NCBI GenBank assembly: GCA_902799745.1
Contig: CADCBQ010000034.1
Span: 1-33,259 of the forward strand
Length of the DNA stretch: 33,259 nucleotides
Reading direction: 5' to 3'
DNA from: Fibrobacter succinogenes
GTDB taxonomy: Bacteria; Fibrobacterota; Fibrobacteria; Fibrobacterales; Fibrobacteraceae
In this document: in pieces, positions 25,452 through 33,078 of the stretch
Layout of the letters: each line of letters starts with the position of its first letter
Position numbering within the stretch: the stretch's first letter is position 1
Program-made: the position numbers and the translations under genes
The notes under the pieces: generated by a model
What the model was told of the DNA's origin: nothing
Seen by the model: the letters and a program-made list of their open reading frames with translations, nothing else
Database searches by the model: none

Positions 25452-26753
25452 ATGAGCATTTCTATCCCCCAGTTGCCTAAGGGCACACGCGATTTTTACC
25501 CGGAAGCCGAGCGCATCCAGAATTACATTTTTGACACCTGGCGTAGCGTCGCCGAATCTTTTGCCTACGAAGAATACGAAGGCCCGATGTTTGAACATCT
25601 GGAGCTGTATACAGGCAAGTCCGGCGAAGAAATCGTCAGCCAGCTTTACAACTTTAAAGACAAGGGCGACCGCGAAATCGCACTCCGCCCCGAAATGACC
25701 CCGACGCTTGCACGCCTCGTTATCCAGAAGGCCCGCGAACTCAAGAAGCCTTTCAAGTGGTTCAGCATGCCGCGCCTTTTCCGCTACGAAAAGGCACAGA
25801 AGGGTCGCCTCCGCGAATTCTTCCAGCTGAACATGGACATCATCGGTACCGAAAGCATTTACGCCGAAGCCGACCTGATGGCCGCTATCGCTACGATGCT
25901 CCGCAAGTTCGGCCTCAAGGACGGCGAATTTGCCATTGGCGTTTCTAGCCGCAAATTGCTCGCCACTTACCTCGAAGAAATCGGCGCACCGAATCCGGCG
26001 CTTGTTTACCCGGTGCTTGACCGCCGCTTAAAAATCGGGCCCGAAGCATTTGCCAAGGCTCTGGCCGACGCAGGCCTCTCCGAAGACCAGGTGAAAAAGC
26101 TGGATGACTTCATGAGCTGCAAGAGCATCGAAGAAGTCAAGACCAAGGTGCACAGCGAAAACGCAACTGCCGCCCTCGCCGAAATTGAAGACCTGTTCGC
26201 AACGCTTACCGCCGCAGGTTACGGCGAATGCGTGAACCTGGACCTTTCCATTGTTCGCGGCCTCGCCTACTACACCGGCATCGTATTCGAAGTATTCGAC
26301 AAGGGTAAATCCATGCGCGCTATCGCTGGCGGTGGCCGTTACGACAGCCTCACCGAAAAACTCGGTGGCGAACGAATTCCGGGCGTGGGCTTTGGCATGG
26401 GCGACGTGGTTCTCGCCGACTTGCTCGCCGAACACAACCTGCTCCCGAGCCCCAAGCAGAGCGTGGACTTCTACATCGCAAGCTTTACCAACGACATGAA
26501 GAAGGTGTTCGAAACCGCACAGGTATTCCGCAGCGCAAGCTCTAGCAAAGAAGGGGGCAAACCGTTCTCGGTCGCTCACCCGCTCGCCGCCATGAAGATG
26601 GGCAAGCAGCTCGACCAGGCCAACTACCAGGGCGCGAAAATCGTCGTGTACGTAGACGGCTCCAAGGCTGCCGCAGGTGAATTCGAATACAAGGACATGC
26701 GCACCGGCGAAATGTTCGTCGGAAACACCGAAGCAATCGTCGCTCGCCTATGA
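25452..26753 (+). CDS. hisS: Histidyl-tRNA synthetase
   Basis: 433 residues, class II synthetase charging tRNA-His. The visible motifs are LPKGTRDFYPEAE at the start, motif 1 GPMFEHLELYTGKSGEE, TFKLRPE-type RPEMTPTLARL, motif 2 FRYEKAQKGRLREFFQ, the HisA motif LAYYTGIVFEVF, and motif 3 GGGRYDSL then VGFGMGDVVLADLL. The anticodon-binding domain is present (GKQLDQANYQGAKIVVYV). The start ATG 25452 follows a TAAATT box by 10 bases and has no Shine-Dalgarno; the longer frame from 25419 overlaps a repeat. The stop overlaps the next gene's ATG (ATGA), so hisS heads a cluster with the two SGNH genes. Confidence 0.97.
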   Translation: MSISIPQLPKGTRDFYPEAERIQNYIFDTWRSVAESFAYEEYEGPMFEHLELYTGKSGEEIVSQLYNFKDKGDREIALRPEMTPTLARLVIQKARELKKPFKWFSMPRLFRYEKAQKGRLREFFQLNMDIIGTESIYAEADLMAAIATMLRKFGLKDGEFAIGVSSRKLLATYLEEIGAPNPALVYPVLDRRLKIGPEAFAKALADAGLSEDQVKKLDDFMSCKSIEEVKTKVHSENATAALAEIEDLFATLTAAGYGECVNLDLSIVRGLAYYTGIVFEVFDKGKSMRAIAGGGRYDSLTEKLGGERIPGVGFGMGDVVLADLLAEHNLLPSPKQSVDFYIASFTNDMKKVFETAQVFRSASSSKEGGKPFSVAHPLAAMKMGKQLDQANYQGAKIVVYVDGSKAAAGEFEYKDMRTGEMFVGNTEAIVARL

Positions 26754-28519
26754 TGTCTCCTCTCAAAGTCCTTTTAAGCATCATTAGCTTGTTCGCCGTA
26801 CTGGGGCTGATCGCCCTCATTTACCCGAATGACGGCATTCACATTGGTGACTCTACGCTCCGCTACCCGAAGCTCACCGAAATCTTCGAAAAGCAGTCCG
26901 CGGGCGATTCGCTCGACGATTCTACCGCGGCTGTCGACCCCGAAGAAGCTATCCGTGAGATGATGGAAGCGACCAAGCGCAAAGAGTTTTCCGCCTTCAG
27001 CGACTCGCTCAAGTTCTACGAGGACTTTTTTGAGAAGGGCAAAACGCGTTTCGATTTGCCGAACAACGACGCCACCTGGTTTGACCGATTCTTCTTGCAC
27101 CTGGAACTCGCCGCGCTCGATTCGAACGTGGTGCACGTCGTGCATTACGGCGACTCGCAGCTTGAAGAAGACCGAATCTCGGCGACTATTCGCGAAGACT
27201 TGCAAGATGAATTCGGCGGTGCAGGCCCGGGCATGATGCCTGCCATTATGACCGTGCCGTCGATGACCACCAGTCACGCCGGCGTGGGCGCACTCACCCG
27301 CTACATTCTGTTTGGCCCCAAAGAAGACGAAGCCGAACACACGCGCTACGGACCGCTCGCCCAGCTTGCAAAGCTCGAAGGCGAAGCCTCTATCACCATC
27401 CAGCGCCGCAAGGAACGCAAAAAGCAGTTCAGCCACGTGGGCGGCTACAGCACCATTCGACTGCTCACCAACAAGAACGCGCGCCTCAAGGCCAAGCTCA
27501 ACGTGAACCGCACCATCGTTGAAATCGTCGGCGAAGACGACGAAGGCAACGCCAAGGAAAAGCGCACCACCAAAGTCGTAGACGCTGGCGAACCTATCAT
27601 CGACACCTACAACAAGCTCAAGGTGTACACCTGGAAACTCGAAGACACCACCTCAATCGCCAAGATGTACCTTTCGGGCAACGCCGAAATCTACGCGATC
27701 TCTGCTGACGGTGCTTACGGTGTCGCGGTCGACAACGTGGCCATGCGCGGCTCTTCGGGCACGATTTTCCACCGCATCGATACGGAGCTCTTGGCTGAAT
27801 CTTACAAGGCCATGAACGTAAAGCTCATCATCATGGAATACGGCGGCAACCTGGTGCCAAGCATTACCTCGAGCAACATCGAATGGACCAAGAAGATTAT
27901 CACGCGACAGATTCAGGCGATTCAAAAGGCGAACCCTGACGCCGATATTCTGTTCATTGGCCCCGCCGATATGGCGCGCCAGAAAGACGGCCAGTGGCAG
28001 ACTTACTCTGGCCTTGCGATGACCATCAAGGCGCTGCGTGAAGTCGCTCTCGAAAACGGCGCTGCTTACTGGGACATGCACCGCGTGATGGGCGGCAACG
28101 GAGCCATGATCAAGTGGGTAAACAAGGAACCCGCACTCGGTTTCACCGACCACATTCACTTTACGCGCCGTGGCGCAGCTTACATGGGCGACTTGTTCTG
28201 CGCCGCACTCCGCATGCATTACGACTACTTCAAGTTCCGCGACCGTCACCACATTACCGACGAAAAGCTCAAGGAACTGCACCAGTGGACCGCCGAAAAC
28301 AAGCCGGCTCCCCAACCAGCCGTAAAGCCTGTCGCAAAACCGAAGCCCGTTGCAAAGCTGGCTCCGAAGCCTGTCAAAAAAGCAGCCCCCGCACCGAAGC
28401 CTGTTGCTAAGCCCGCCGCCAAGCCTGCCCCGGCTGCAAAGCCCGCGGCAAAACCCGCTGCGGCACCGGCGAAGCCCGCTGCTAAAAGAATTGAAACGAA
28501 AGGAGCGAAAAAGAAATGA
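26750..28519 (+). CDS. Membrane-anchored SGNH hydrolase-like protein with Lys/Ala/Pro tail
   Basis: 589 residues. An N-terminal membrane anchor (about 5-25) is followed by a charged stretch and an SGNH/GDSL fold. Catalytic blocks are VVHYGDSQLEEDRI (S136), YGGN (N367) and TDHIHFT (D467, H470), so the triad looks intact. From residue about 515 the sequence becomes a 70-residue KPAPKPVAKPAAK-type tail, strongly basic and resembling histone H1-like low-complexity tails; on an extracytoplasmic protein it may bind acidic glycans or peptidoglycan. It overlaps hisS upstream (ATGATG over TGA) and the next SGNH gene downstream (ATGA). With the MBOAT gene it suggests O-acylation of a cell-surface polymer. 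Substrate and whether it is a transferase or an esterase are unknown. Confidence 0.8.
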   Translation: MMSPLKVLLSIISLFAVLGLIALIYPNDGIHIGDSTLRYPKLTEIFEKQSAGDSLDDSTAAVDPEEAIREMMEATKRKEFSAFSDSLKFYEDFFEKGKTRFDLPNNDATWFDRFFLHLELAALDSNVVHVVHYGDSQLEEDRISATIREDLQDEFGGAGPGMMPAIMTVPSMTTSHAGVGALTRYILFGPKEDEAEHTRYGPLAQLAKLEGEASITIQRRKERKKQFSHVGGYSTIRLLTNKNARLKAKLNVNRTIVEIVGEDDEGNAKEKRTTKVVDAGEPIIDTYNKLKVYTWKLEDTTSIAKMYLSGNAEIYAISADGAYGVAVDNVAMRGSSGTIFHRIDTELLAESYKAMNVKLIIMEYGGNLVPSITSSNIEWTKKIITRQIQAIQKANPDADILFIGPADMARQKDGQWQTYSGLAMTIKALREVALENGAAYWDMHRVMGGNGAMIKWVNKEPALGFTDHIHFTRRGAAYMGDLFCAALRMHYDYFKFRDRHHITDEKLKELHQWTAENKPAPQPAVKPVAKPKPVAKLAPKPVKKAAPAPKPVAKPAAKPAPAAKPAAKPAAAPAKPAAKRIETKGAKKK

Positions 28520-30198
28520 GACGCCTACTCCTTTTTTCAGCATTTATCGCATTACTCAGCGTGAACACCTTTGCGGCTGACGCAAAGAACAAGAACAATC
28601 CGCCCGCTCCTGGTGGCTACTCCCTCGACCTTTCGCGCTACGACTTTATCGACACCACGCAGAACGTGATCAAGTTCCCCAAGGGTAACGCCTCGTTCAA
28701 CACCTTCTTTAACAAGTTGGATACGCTCGTGTTCGAAAACCGCGGACAAGTGCGCATTCTGCACGTGGGTGGTTCGCACCTGCAGGCCGACGTAATCTCA
28801 GGCCGTATCCGCGAGCACTTTATCAAGGAATATCCGGGTGCCTCTGCTGGCCGTGGATTCGTGTTCCCGTATTCTGCCGCGCGCACCAACACGCCTGCAA
28901 GCTACGCCAGCGCCTACAAGGGCATCTGGGACATGAACAAGAACGTGCAGCGCGAAATCAAAAAGCCACTTGGCCTTTTGGGCATTGCCGTAAGCACCAG
29001 CGACCCGCGCTCCGAAATCACTTTGCTCTTGGACAAGTACAATTCTACGCCGATGTGGGGCGAAACCAAGTTCCGCCTGTTCGGCTACAGCGACGCCGGC
29101 GACGTAGTGCCCGTACTCAAGGTGGACTCCAACGAAATCTACGGCAAGCTCGACAGCGCAAGCCAAAGCTACGTGTTCACGAGCCCGCGCCCGATCGACA
29201 CGATTCAAATCGCCTTCCGCTGGATCGATTCGTTGAAGCAGGCAGAAATCGCCAAGTTCATCACCGACTCACTGCTGCAAGATTCTATTGCCCGCGCCAA
29301 GGAAGATTCGATCAAGAAGGCGAACGGCGACACCGCCCAGAAGAAAGTTCCCGAACCGGCGAAGATTCCGAACAACGTAGCGCTCCCCGAAGTCGCACGC
29401 GACTCCATGTTCCAGGGTGAATGCGACGTGCTCGATACCGCATGCCTCCGCCGCGAAGAAGCCAAGAGCAAGTCCCGCAGCTGCGCCGAAAAACTCGGCA
29501 AGCCTGTAGTCAACTACGCCGAGGGCGAAATTGACTCGACCAACTACGCGAACGAACATTGCATCGCCGAGCAAACCGCCGAGTCCGATTCCGTGAAGAA
29601 GAACGCTCGCCCGCGCTTTACGCTCACCGGCATTTTGACCGAAACCGATGCACCGGGCATTACCTACACCGGAGTCGGCATTAACGGCGCGAAGGTGCAC
29701 GACTACTTTGAAGAAGTCTGCCCGCTTTTGGAAAAGCAACTCGCCTTCTACAAGCCCGACCTCGTGATTTTCGCCATCGGCATTAACGATGCCAACGTAG
29801 AACGCTTTAACGACAAGCAATTCAAAGGCGACTATGACAAGCTTATTGCCCGAATCAAGAAAGTGAACCCGAATGTGGCTATCATTTTCGAGACGAACAA
29901 CGACATGTTCCGCAAAGTCAAGAAAAAGAAATACGTGCAGCACCCCAACGGTGACGTGGCCCGCAAGGCATTCTTTGCGCTGGCCGACAAATACAAAGCC
30001 GGCGTGTGGGACAAGTTCGGGATTATGGGCGGCCTCGGTTCCATGGCCAAGTGGGAAAAGGCCGACCTCGCCAAGGCCGACAAAGTGCACTTCAAGCTTT
30101 CGGGCTACAACCTCCTTGGCGATCTGTTCTATAAAGCTATCATCAACAGCTACCAGGAACACATCGCAAACCTCCCTGCCGAAAAGAGGAAAGAATAA
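28516..30198 (+). CDS. Second SGNH-type protein, secreted, with GGS in place of GDS
   Basis: 560 residues with a signal peptide (cut after about 21). The fold matches its neighbour: LHVGGSHLQADVISGRIREH with S87, but Gly instead of Asp before the Ser; FAIGIND with N424; DKVHF with D522 and H525. The Ser-Asp-His set is therefore present. Between the first and later blocks sits an insert (about 235-380) with Lys/Asp/Ser-rich helical stretches (DSLLQDSIARAKEDSIKK) and several cysteines that could form disulfides. It overlaps the preceding gene by ATGA. The paired genes are probably paralogues with divided roles, perhaps one transferring and one binding or presenting the acyl group as in AlgJ/AlgX; this is inference. 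Confidence 0.78.
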   Translation: MRRLLLFSAFIALLSVNTFAADAKNKNNPPAPGGYSLDLSRYDFIDTTQNVIKFPKGNASFNTFFNKLDTLVFENRGQVRILHVGGSHLQADVISGRIREHFIKEYPGASAGRGFVFPYSAARTNTPASYASAYKGIWDMNKNVQREIKKPLGLLGIAVSTSDPRSEITLLLDKYNSTPMWGETKFRLFGYSDAGDVVPVLKVDSNEIYGKLDSASQSYVFTSPRPIDTIQIAFRWIDSLKQAEIAKFITDSLLQDSIARAKEDSIKKANGDTAQKKVPEPAKIPNNVALPEVARDSMFQGECDVLDTACLRREEAKSKSRSCAEKLGKPVVNYAEGEIDSTNYANEHCIAEQTAESDSVKKNARPRFTLTGILTETDAPGITYTGVGINGAKVHDYFEEVCPLLEKQLAFYKPDLVIFAIGINDANVERFNDKQFKGDYDKLIARIKKVNPNVAIIFETNNDMFRKVKKKKYVQHPNGDVARKAFFALADKYKAGVWDKFGIMGGLGSMAKWEKADLAKADKVHFKLSGYNLLGDLFYKAIINSYQEHIANLPAEKRKE

Positions 30199-30208
30199 CC
30201 AAGCCACC

Positions 30209-30236
30209 GTCTACTGTCTACTTCCTACCGTCTACT
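30209..30236 (+). repeat. Four tandem 7-bp units, GTCTACT type
   Basis: GTCTACT, GTCTACT, TCCTACC, GTCTACT fill the 42-base spacer between the second SGNH gene and the MBOAT gene. On the reverse strand the unit is GACRGTA, matching the register of the repeats at 1078 and 9079. Confidence 0.7.
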
Positions 30237-30240
30237 AAAC

Positions 30241-32091
30241 ATGCTTGACTATTTAATTCCATATCTTACTAGAACTTTTTCGTTTGACCCGAACAGTCCG
30301 CTGCTGTTTACGCAGTTCTATTTCTGGGGATTTTTCGCCTGCGTGTTTGCAGCGCTCACCCTGATCAAGAACCGCATTCTGCTGCGCAACGCCTTCTTGT
30401 TTGCGACAAGCATGTTCTTCTACTACAAAACGAGCGGCAGCTACGTTTGCATCCTTATTTTCTGCGTGGTCGCGAACTTCTTTATCGGCAAATGGATCGA
30501 AAAAGCCGAGGAACAGTGGAAAAAAAAGCTTTGGATGATCATCGTGGTCATCATCGACCTGCTCGTTCTGTGCTACTATAAATATTCCTACTTCTTCTTG
30601 GACGCCCTCTACGACTTTACCGGCATCGAACTGCATGTGTACAACTTCTTCGCCGCCGCAAGCAACAAGATGTTCGGCACGCATTCGCTGGTAGACACCA
30701 TTATTCTGCCGGTGGGCATCTCGTTCTTCACATTCCAGGCCATGAGCTACTGCATTGACATTTACCGCGGTAAAATCAAGGCTGTCGACAACATTCTGAA
30801 TTTCGGCTTTTACCTCACGTTCTTCCCGCAGCTGGTGGCTGGCCCGATTGTGCGCGCCGACAAGTTCGTGCCGCAGCTGTACCGCAAGTATTTCTTGCCG
30901 CGCCGTACCTTCGGTATCGCCGTATTCTGGATTCTGAACGGCCTCGCCAAAAAAATCATCTTGAGCGACTACCTGGCCACCAACTTTGTAGACCGCGTCT
31001 TCGATACTCCCCTGCTCTTTACCGGCCTCGAAAACCTGATTGCGCTCTTTGCTTACTCGCTGCAGGTTTACGCCGACTTCTCCGGCTATACCGACATCGC
31101 CATTGGCGTCGCCCTCCTCATGGGTTTTCGCCTGCCGCAAAACTTCAACAGCCCCTACAAGGCACTCAGCCCCACCGAATTCTGGCGTCGTTGGCACATT
31201 AGCCTTTCGAGTTGGTGGCGCGACTACCTGTACATTCCGCTGGGCGGTAACCGCAACGCCACCGTTGGCACGTATTTCTGGATGGCATTCCTGAGCCTTG
31301 TGGCGATTATGCTTTCGGGCAGCGTGCTCGTGGGCGTTATGCTTGGGCTCTTGTTCGCCTACATTTCCGTGGTCGCCTACTTTAGGCCTGAATCGCGCAA
31401 GTTCATTACCACCAACATGAACGCCATGGCCACGCAGATTGTGGGCGGTTGGTGGCACGGTGCCAGCTGGAACTTTATTATTTGGGGCGGCCTGAACGGT
31501 TTTGGCCAAGTATTCAACAAGATTTGGTGCAAGCGCAGCCTCAAATTCCGCGCGATTGCCGCGTTCATTTTGTTCGCCTCGAGCGCGATTATCTTCAAGC
31601 AGACGCATACGGCCATTTTTGCGATTACCGCGGCCTACTTCGGCGTGCTCTTCACGGGCGTTTACGCGGTATGGGTGTTCCGCCTGTTCAGCGACAAGAC
31701 TTACCACTGGCTGTATGTGGCCTGGAACGTGTCGCTCACCTTCGTGTTCATCACGTTCACGCGTCTGTTCTTCCGCGCGGGTTCGAACCTGGACCCGGCC
31801 GAAGCTAACGAAGTCGCCTGGAACACCGCCAAGAACATGGTGCAGCAAATGGGTTGCGCCTGGAAATGGGGCACGCTCAGCACGATTGCCTGGGAACACA
31901 TCAACATCATCCTCGTGTTCATCGCGGGCATGCTCATCCACTGGATTCCCAAGAAGGTCAAGAGCCGCTACCGCATCATGTTCGCCTCGCAGCCGATCCC
32001 CCTCATGGTCGCCTCCACCGCGTTCATCATCTTCGTGATTTACCAATTCATGAGCGCCGACTCCTGCCCGTTCATTTACTTCCAGTTCTAG
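30241..32091 (+). CDS. MBOAT-family membrane O-acyltransferase (AlgI/PatA-like)
   Basis: 616 residues with a dozen or so membrane helices. Landmarks are ILPVGISFFTFQAMSYCIDI near 155-175, FFPQLVAGPIVRAD near 198, YADFSGYTDIAIG near 279, and FWRRWHISLSSWWRDYLYIP with H319. The invariant MBOAT histidine is H406 in GGWWHGASWNFIIWG. It should pass acyl (probably acetyl) groups across the inner membrane to a surface polysaccharide via SGNH partners. Compared with AlgI, about 47 extra residues, including a hydrophobic helix, lie between IPLGGNRN and GGWWHG. There is no Shine-Dalgarno before the ATG, which sits right after a 7-bp tandem repeat. Translation may depend on the two upstream SGNH genes being read. 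Confidence 0.9.
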   Translation: MLDYLIPYLTRTFSFDPNSPLLFTQFYFWGFFACVFAALTLIKNRILLRNAFLFATSMFFYYKTSGSYVCILIFCVVANFFIGKWIEKAEEQWKKKLWMIIVVIIDLLVLCYYKYSYFFLDALYDFTGIELHVYNFFAAASNKMFGTHSLVDTIILPVGISFFTFQAMSYCIDIYRGKIKAVDNILNFGFYLTFFPQLVAGPIVRADKFVPQLYRKYFLPRRTFGIAVFWILNGLAKKIILSDYLATNFVDRVFDTPLLFTGLENLIALFAYSLQVYADFSGYTDIAIGVALLMGFRLPQNFNSPYKALSPTEFWRRWHISLSSWWRDYLYIPLGGNRNATVGTYFWMAFLSLVAIMLSGSVLVGVMLGLLFAYISVVAYFRPESRKFITTNMNAMATQIVGGWWHGASWNFIIWGGLNGFGQVFNKIWCKRSLKFRAIAAFILFASSAIIFKQTHTAIFAITAAYFGVLFTGVYAVWVFRLFSDKTYHWLYVAWNVSLTFVFITFTRLFFRAGSNLDPAEANEVAWNTAKNMVQQMGCAWKWGTLSTIAWEHINIILVFIAGMLIHWIPKKVKSRYRIMFASQPIPLMVASTAFIIFVIYQFMSADSCPFIYFQF

Positions 32092-32121
32092 TTGCGAAGG
32101 ACTACTCAGCGTGAAATGCAG

Positions 32122-32141
32122 ACCCTGAGTGTCCTCAGGGT
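32122..32141. repeat. Palindromic intergenic repeat ACCCTGAG-TGTC-CTCAGGGT
   Basis: A perfect 8-bp inverted repeat just after the MBOAT gene. It may form a 3' hairpin; no T-run follows. The next palindrome at 32190 shares ACCCTGA/TCAGGGT. Confidence 0.75.
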
Positions 32142-32189
32142 GACTCATAGGAGTACTGCTGCGACCTCGCGGAACGCCCTTGAACAGTC

Positions 32190-32210
32190 ACCCTGAACTT
32201 GTTTCAGGGT
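32190..32210. repeat. Palindromic intergenic repeat ACCCTGAA-CTTGT-TTCAGGGT
   Basis: A perfect 8-bp inverted repeat with a 5-base loop, related to the one at 32122. The rest of 32092-32408 (about 300 bases) holds no gene that I can support; it becomes AT-rich after 32220. Confidence 0.75.
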
Positions 32211-32360
32211 CAGCATTCCCATATGAATACAAGACGCACCGGCTTTAGTTTTTTTATTCCTTGCAACCAGTAGATTGCACGTTTTTCTTTTGTAGTGTCT
32301 AGATTTGTATTTCAACAGCTCGTGAAGGCGAGGATTTTATCTTGGCAGTCACAAACGGGC

Positions 32361-32389
32361 TTGTGTTTTTGCTTTGATTAATGTATATT
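32361..32389 (+). promoter_or_regulatory. Promoter of the 61-residue small gene
   Basis: TTGTGT (32361-32366), exactly 17 bases, TATATT (32384-32389). The start point would be near 32396, and AGAAGG (32395-32400) sits 8 bases before the ATG. Confidence 0.5.
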
Positions 32390-32408
32390 TCGCTAGAAGG
32401 TATAAACA

Positions 32409-32594
32409 ATGGCTACATCGAGCATAAAAAAGAACTTTAACGTGGTCGGGACCAGACAGCTGGAATCCTTCGTTAAGGCCGTAGATCGCTCTTTAAAAGC
32501 CCCTGTTTCTGTCAGCCGCGTCAAGGCTGAAGTTCTAAGCGGAGTTTGCAGCTTGAAAAAACTGGCTCTCCTTAGAAAGAAACATGGCTTCTAA
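32409..32594 (+). CDS. Small basic protein, possible antitoxin of a GNAT toxin module
   Basis: 61 residues, basic, no signal peptide. It starts MATSSIKKNFNVVGTRQLES, followed by a helical stretch and SRVKAEVLSGVCSLKKLAL. I do not recognise a named family. Size, the good promoter and AGAAGG Shine-Dalgarno, and the 11-base overlap with a GNAT-like fragment fit a toxin-antitoxin arrangement, with this as the antitoxin. That role is inferred from context only. Codon use and base composition are more AT-rich than in the rest of the window, suggesting an acquired region. Confidence 0.55.
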   Translation: MATSSIKKNFNVVGTRQLESFVKAVDRSLKAPVSVSRVKAEVLSGVCSLKKLALLRKKHGF

Positions 32595-32766
32595 ATCCTA
32601 TTTTGTCGTGAACATCATGGAGTATCTCTACGATACTCATATGGAAGAAGACTTGTTTAGTCTTCGCAGTCACTTTGAGTGTCCTCAGAACAAGGATGTC
32701 GAGAATTTCTTGAAAAAATCGGCTGTCGATTTCGCTAAATTACAGGAAATGAGTTATTGTCACTAG
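32584..32766 (+). pseudogene. Truncated GNAT-like acetyltransferase (toxin-type) fragment
   Basis: 60 residues. After a start that overlaps the preceding gene by 11 bases, the stretch SHFECPQNKDVENFLKKSA then DFAKLQEMSYC resembles the N-terminal part of GNAT acetyltransferases of toxin type (the 'F.C.N.DV..FL...A' pattern before the first core strands). A TAG follows at once and no continuation is found in any frame downstream, so the catalytic core and acetyl-CoA site are missing. The fragment is therefore probably not an active enzyme. Identity rests on a short pattern. A second in-frame ATG at 32617 is possible. Confidence 0.5.
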
Positions 32767-32945
32767 CCATGGAGCAGAATCATTTTGTTGAGTTCGGAAC
32801 GAGAAAAACCAAGTCCACGGAAAAGAGTCTTTTGCAATTGCTGAAGACAATTTGAATTTTTTCTTGCTTTTTCAACCATTTTATTGTGTATTTGGTTGTA
32901 AATAAAAGTCGTTTAAATTGGCAGCGTGGTTTGTTAAAAACTAGG

Positions 32946-33065
32946 GTGAAAATAATCAGGTTTATTAGAGAGACTCCCGGCATAACGACAGATCAATTAG
33001 CGGAGATCCTTGAAATATCGCGAAAAGGAGTGGAATGGCAACTTAATGCGTTAAAAAGAAAATGA
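32946..33065 (+). pseudogene. Winged-helix DNA-binding C-terminal fragment
   Basis: 39 codons from a GTG read VKIIRFIRETPGITTDQLAE then ILEISRKGVEWQLNALKRK and a TGA stop. This is the typical winged-helix tail (ITTxxLAExLxIS.KGVEW) of AlbA_2/Fic-type proteins. No Shine-Dalgarno precedes it, and the frame is open only to a TGA at 32853. The rest of the protein is gone, so this is most likely a gene remnant. The 180 bases between 32767 and 32945 contain no gene I can support. Confidence 0.5.
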
Positions 33066-33078
33066 TTGTTGTAGACTA

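Noticed and set aside
30253..32148. 631-residue open frame on the minus strand
   Set aside because: Antisense to the MBOAT gene. His/Glu/Arg-rich with no domain, a shadow.
32092..32408. tRNA or other structured RNA gene
   Set aside because: Only short palindromes were found; no cloverleaf or T-loop consensus was seen.
32763..32879. 38-codon minus-strand ORF in the degraded region
   Set aside because: Its end (FRGLGFSRSELNKM) faintly recalls a RecX-like C-terminus, but there is no ribosome site and it is too short to support.
32780..32983. 67-residue minus-strand ORF
   Set aside because: AT-rich, no ribosome site, low-complexity product, and it overlaps the winged-helix fragment.
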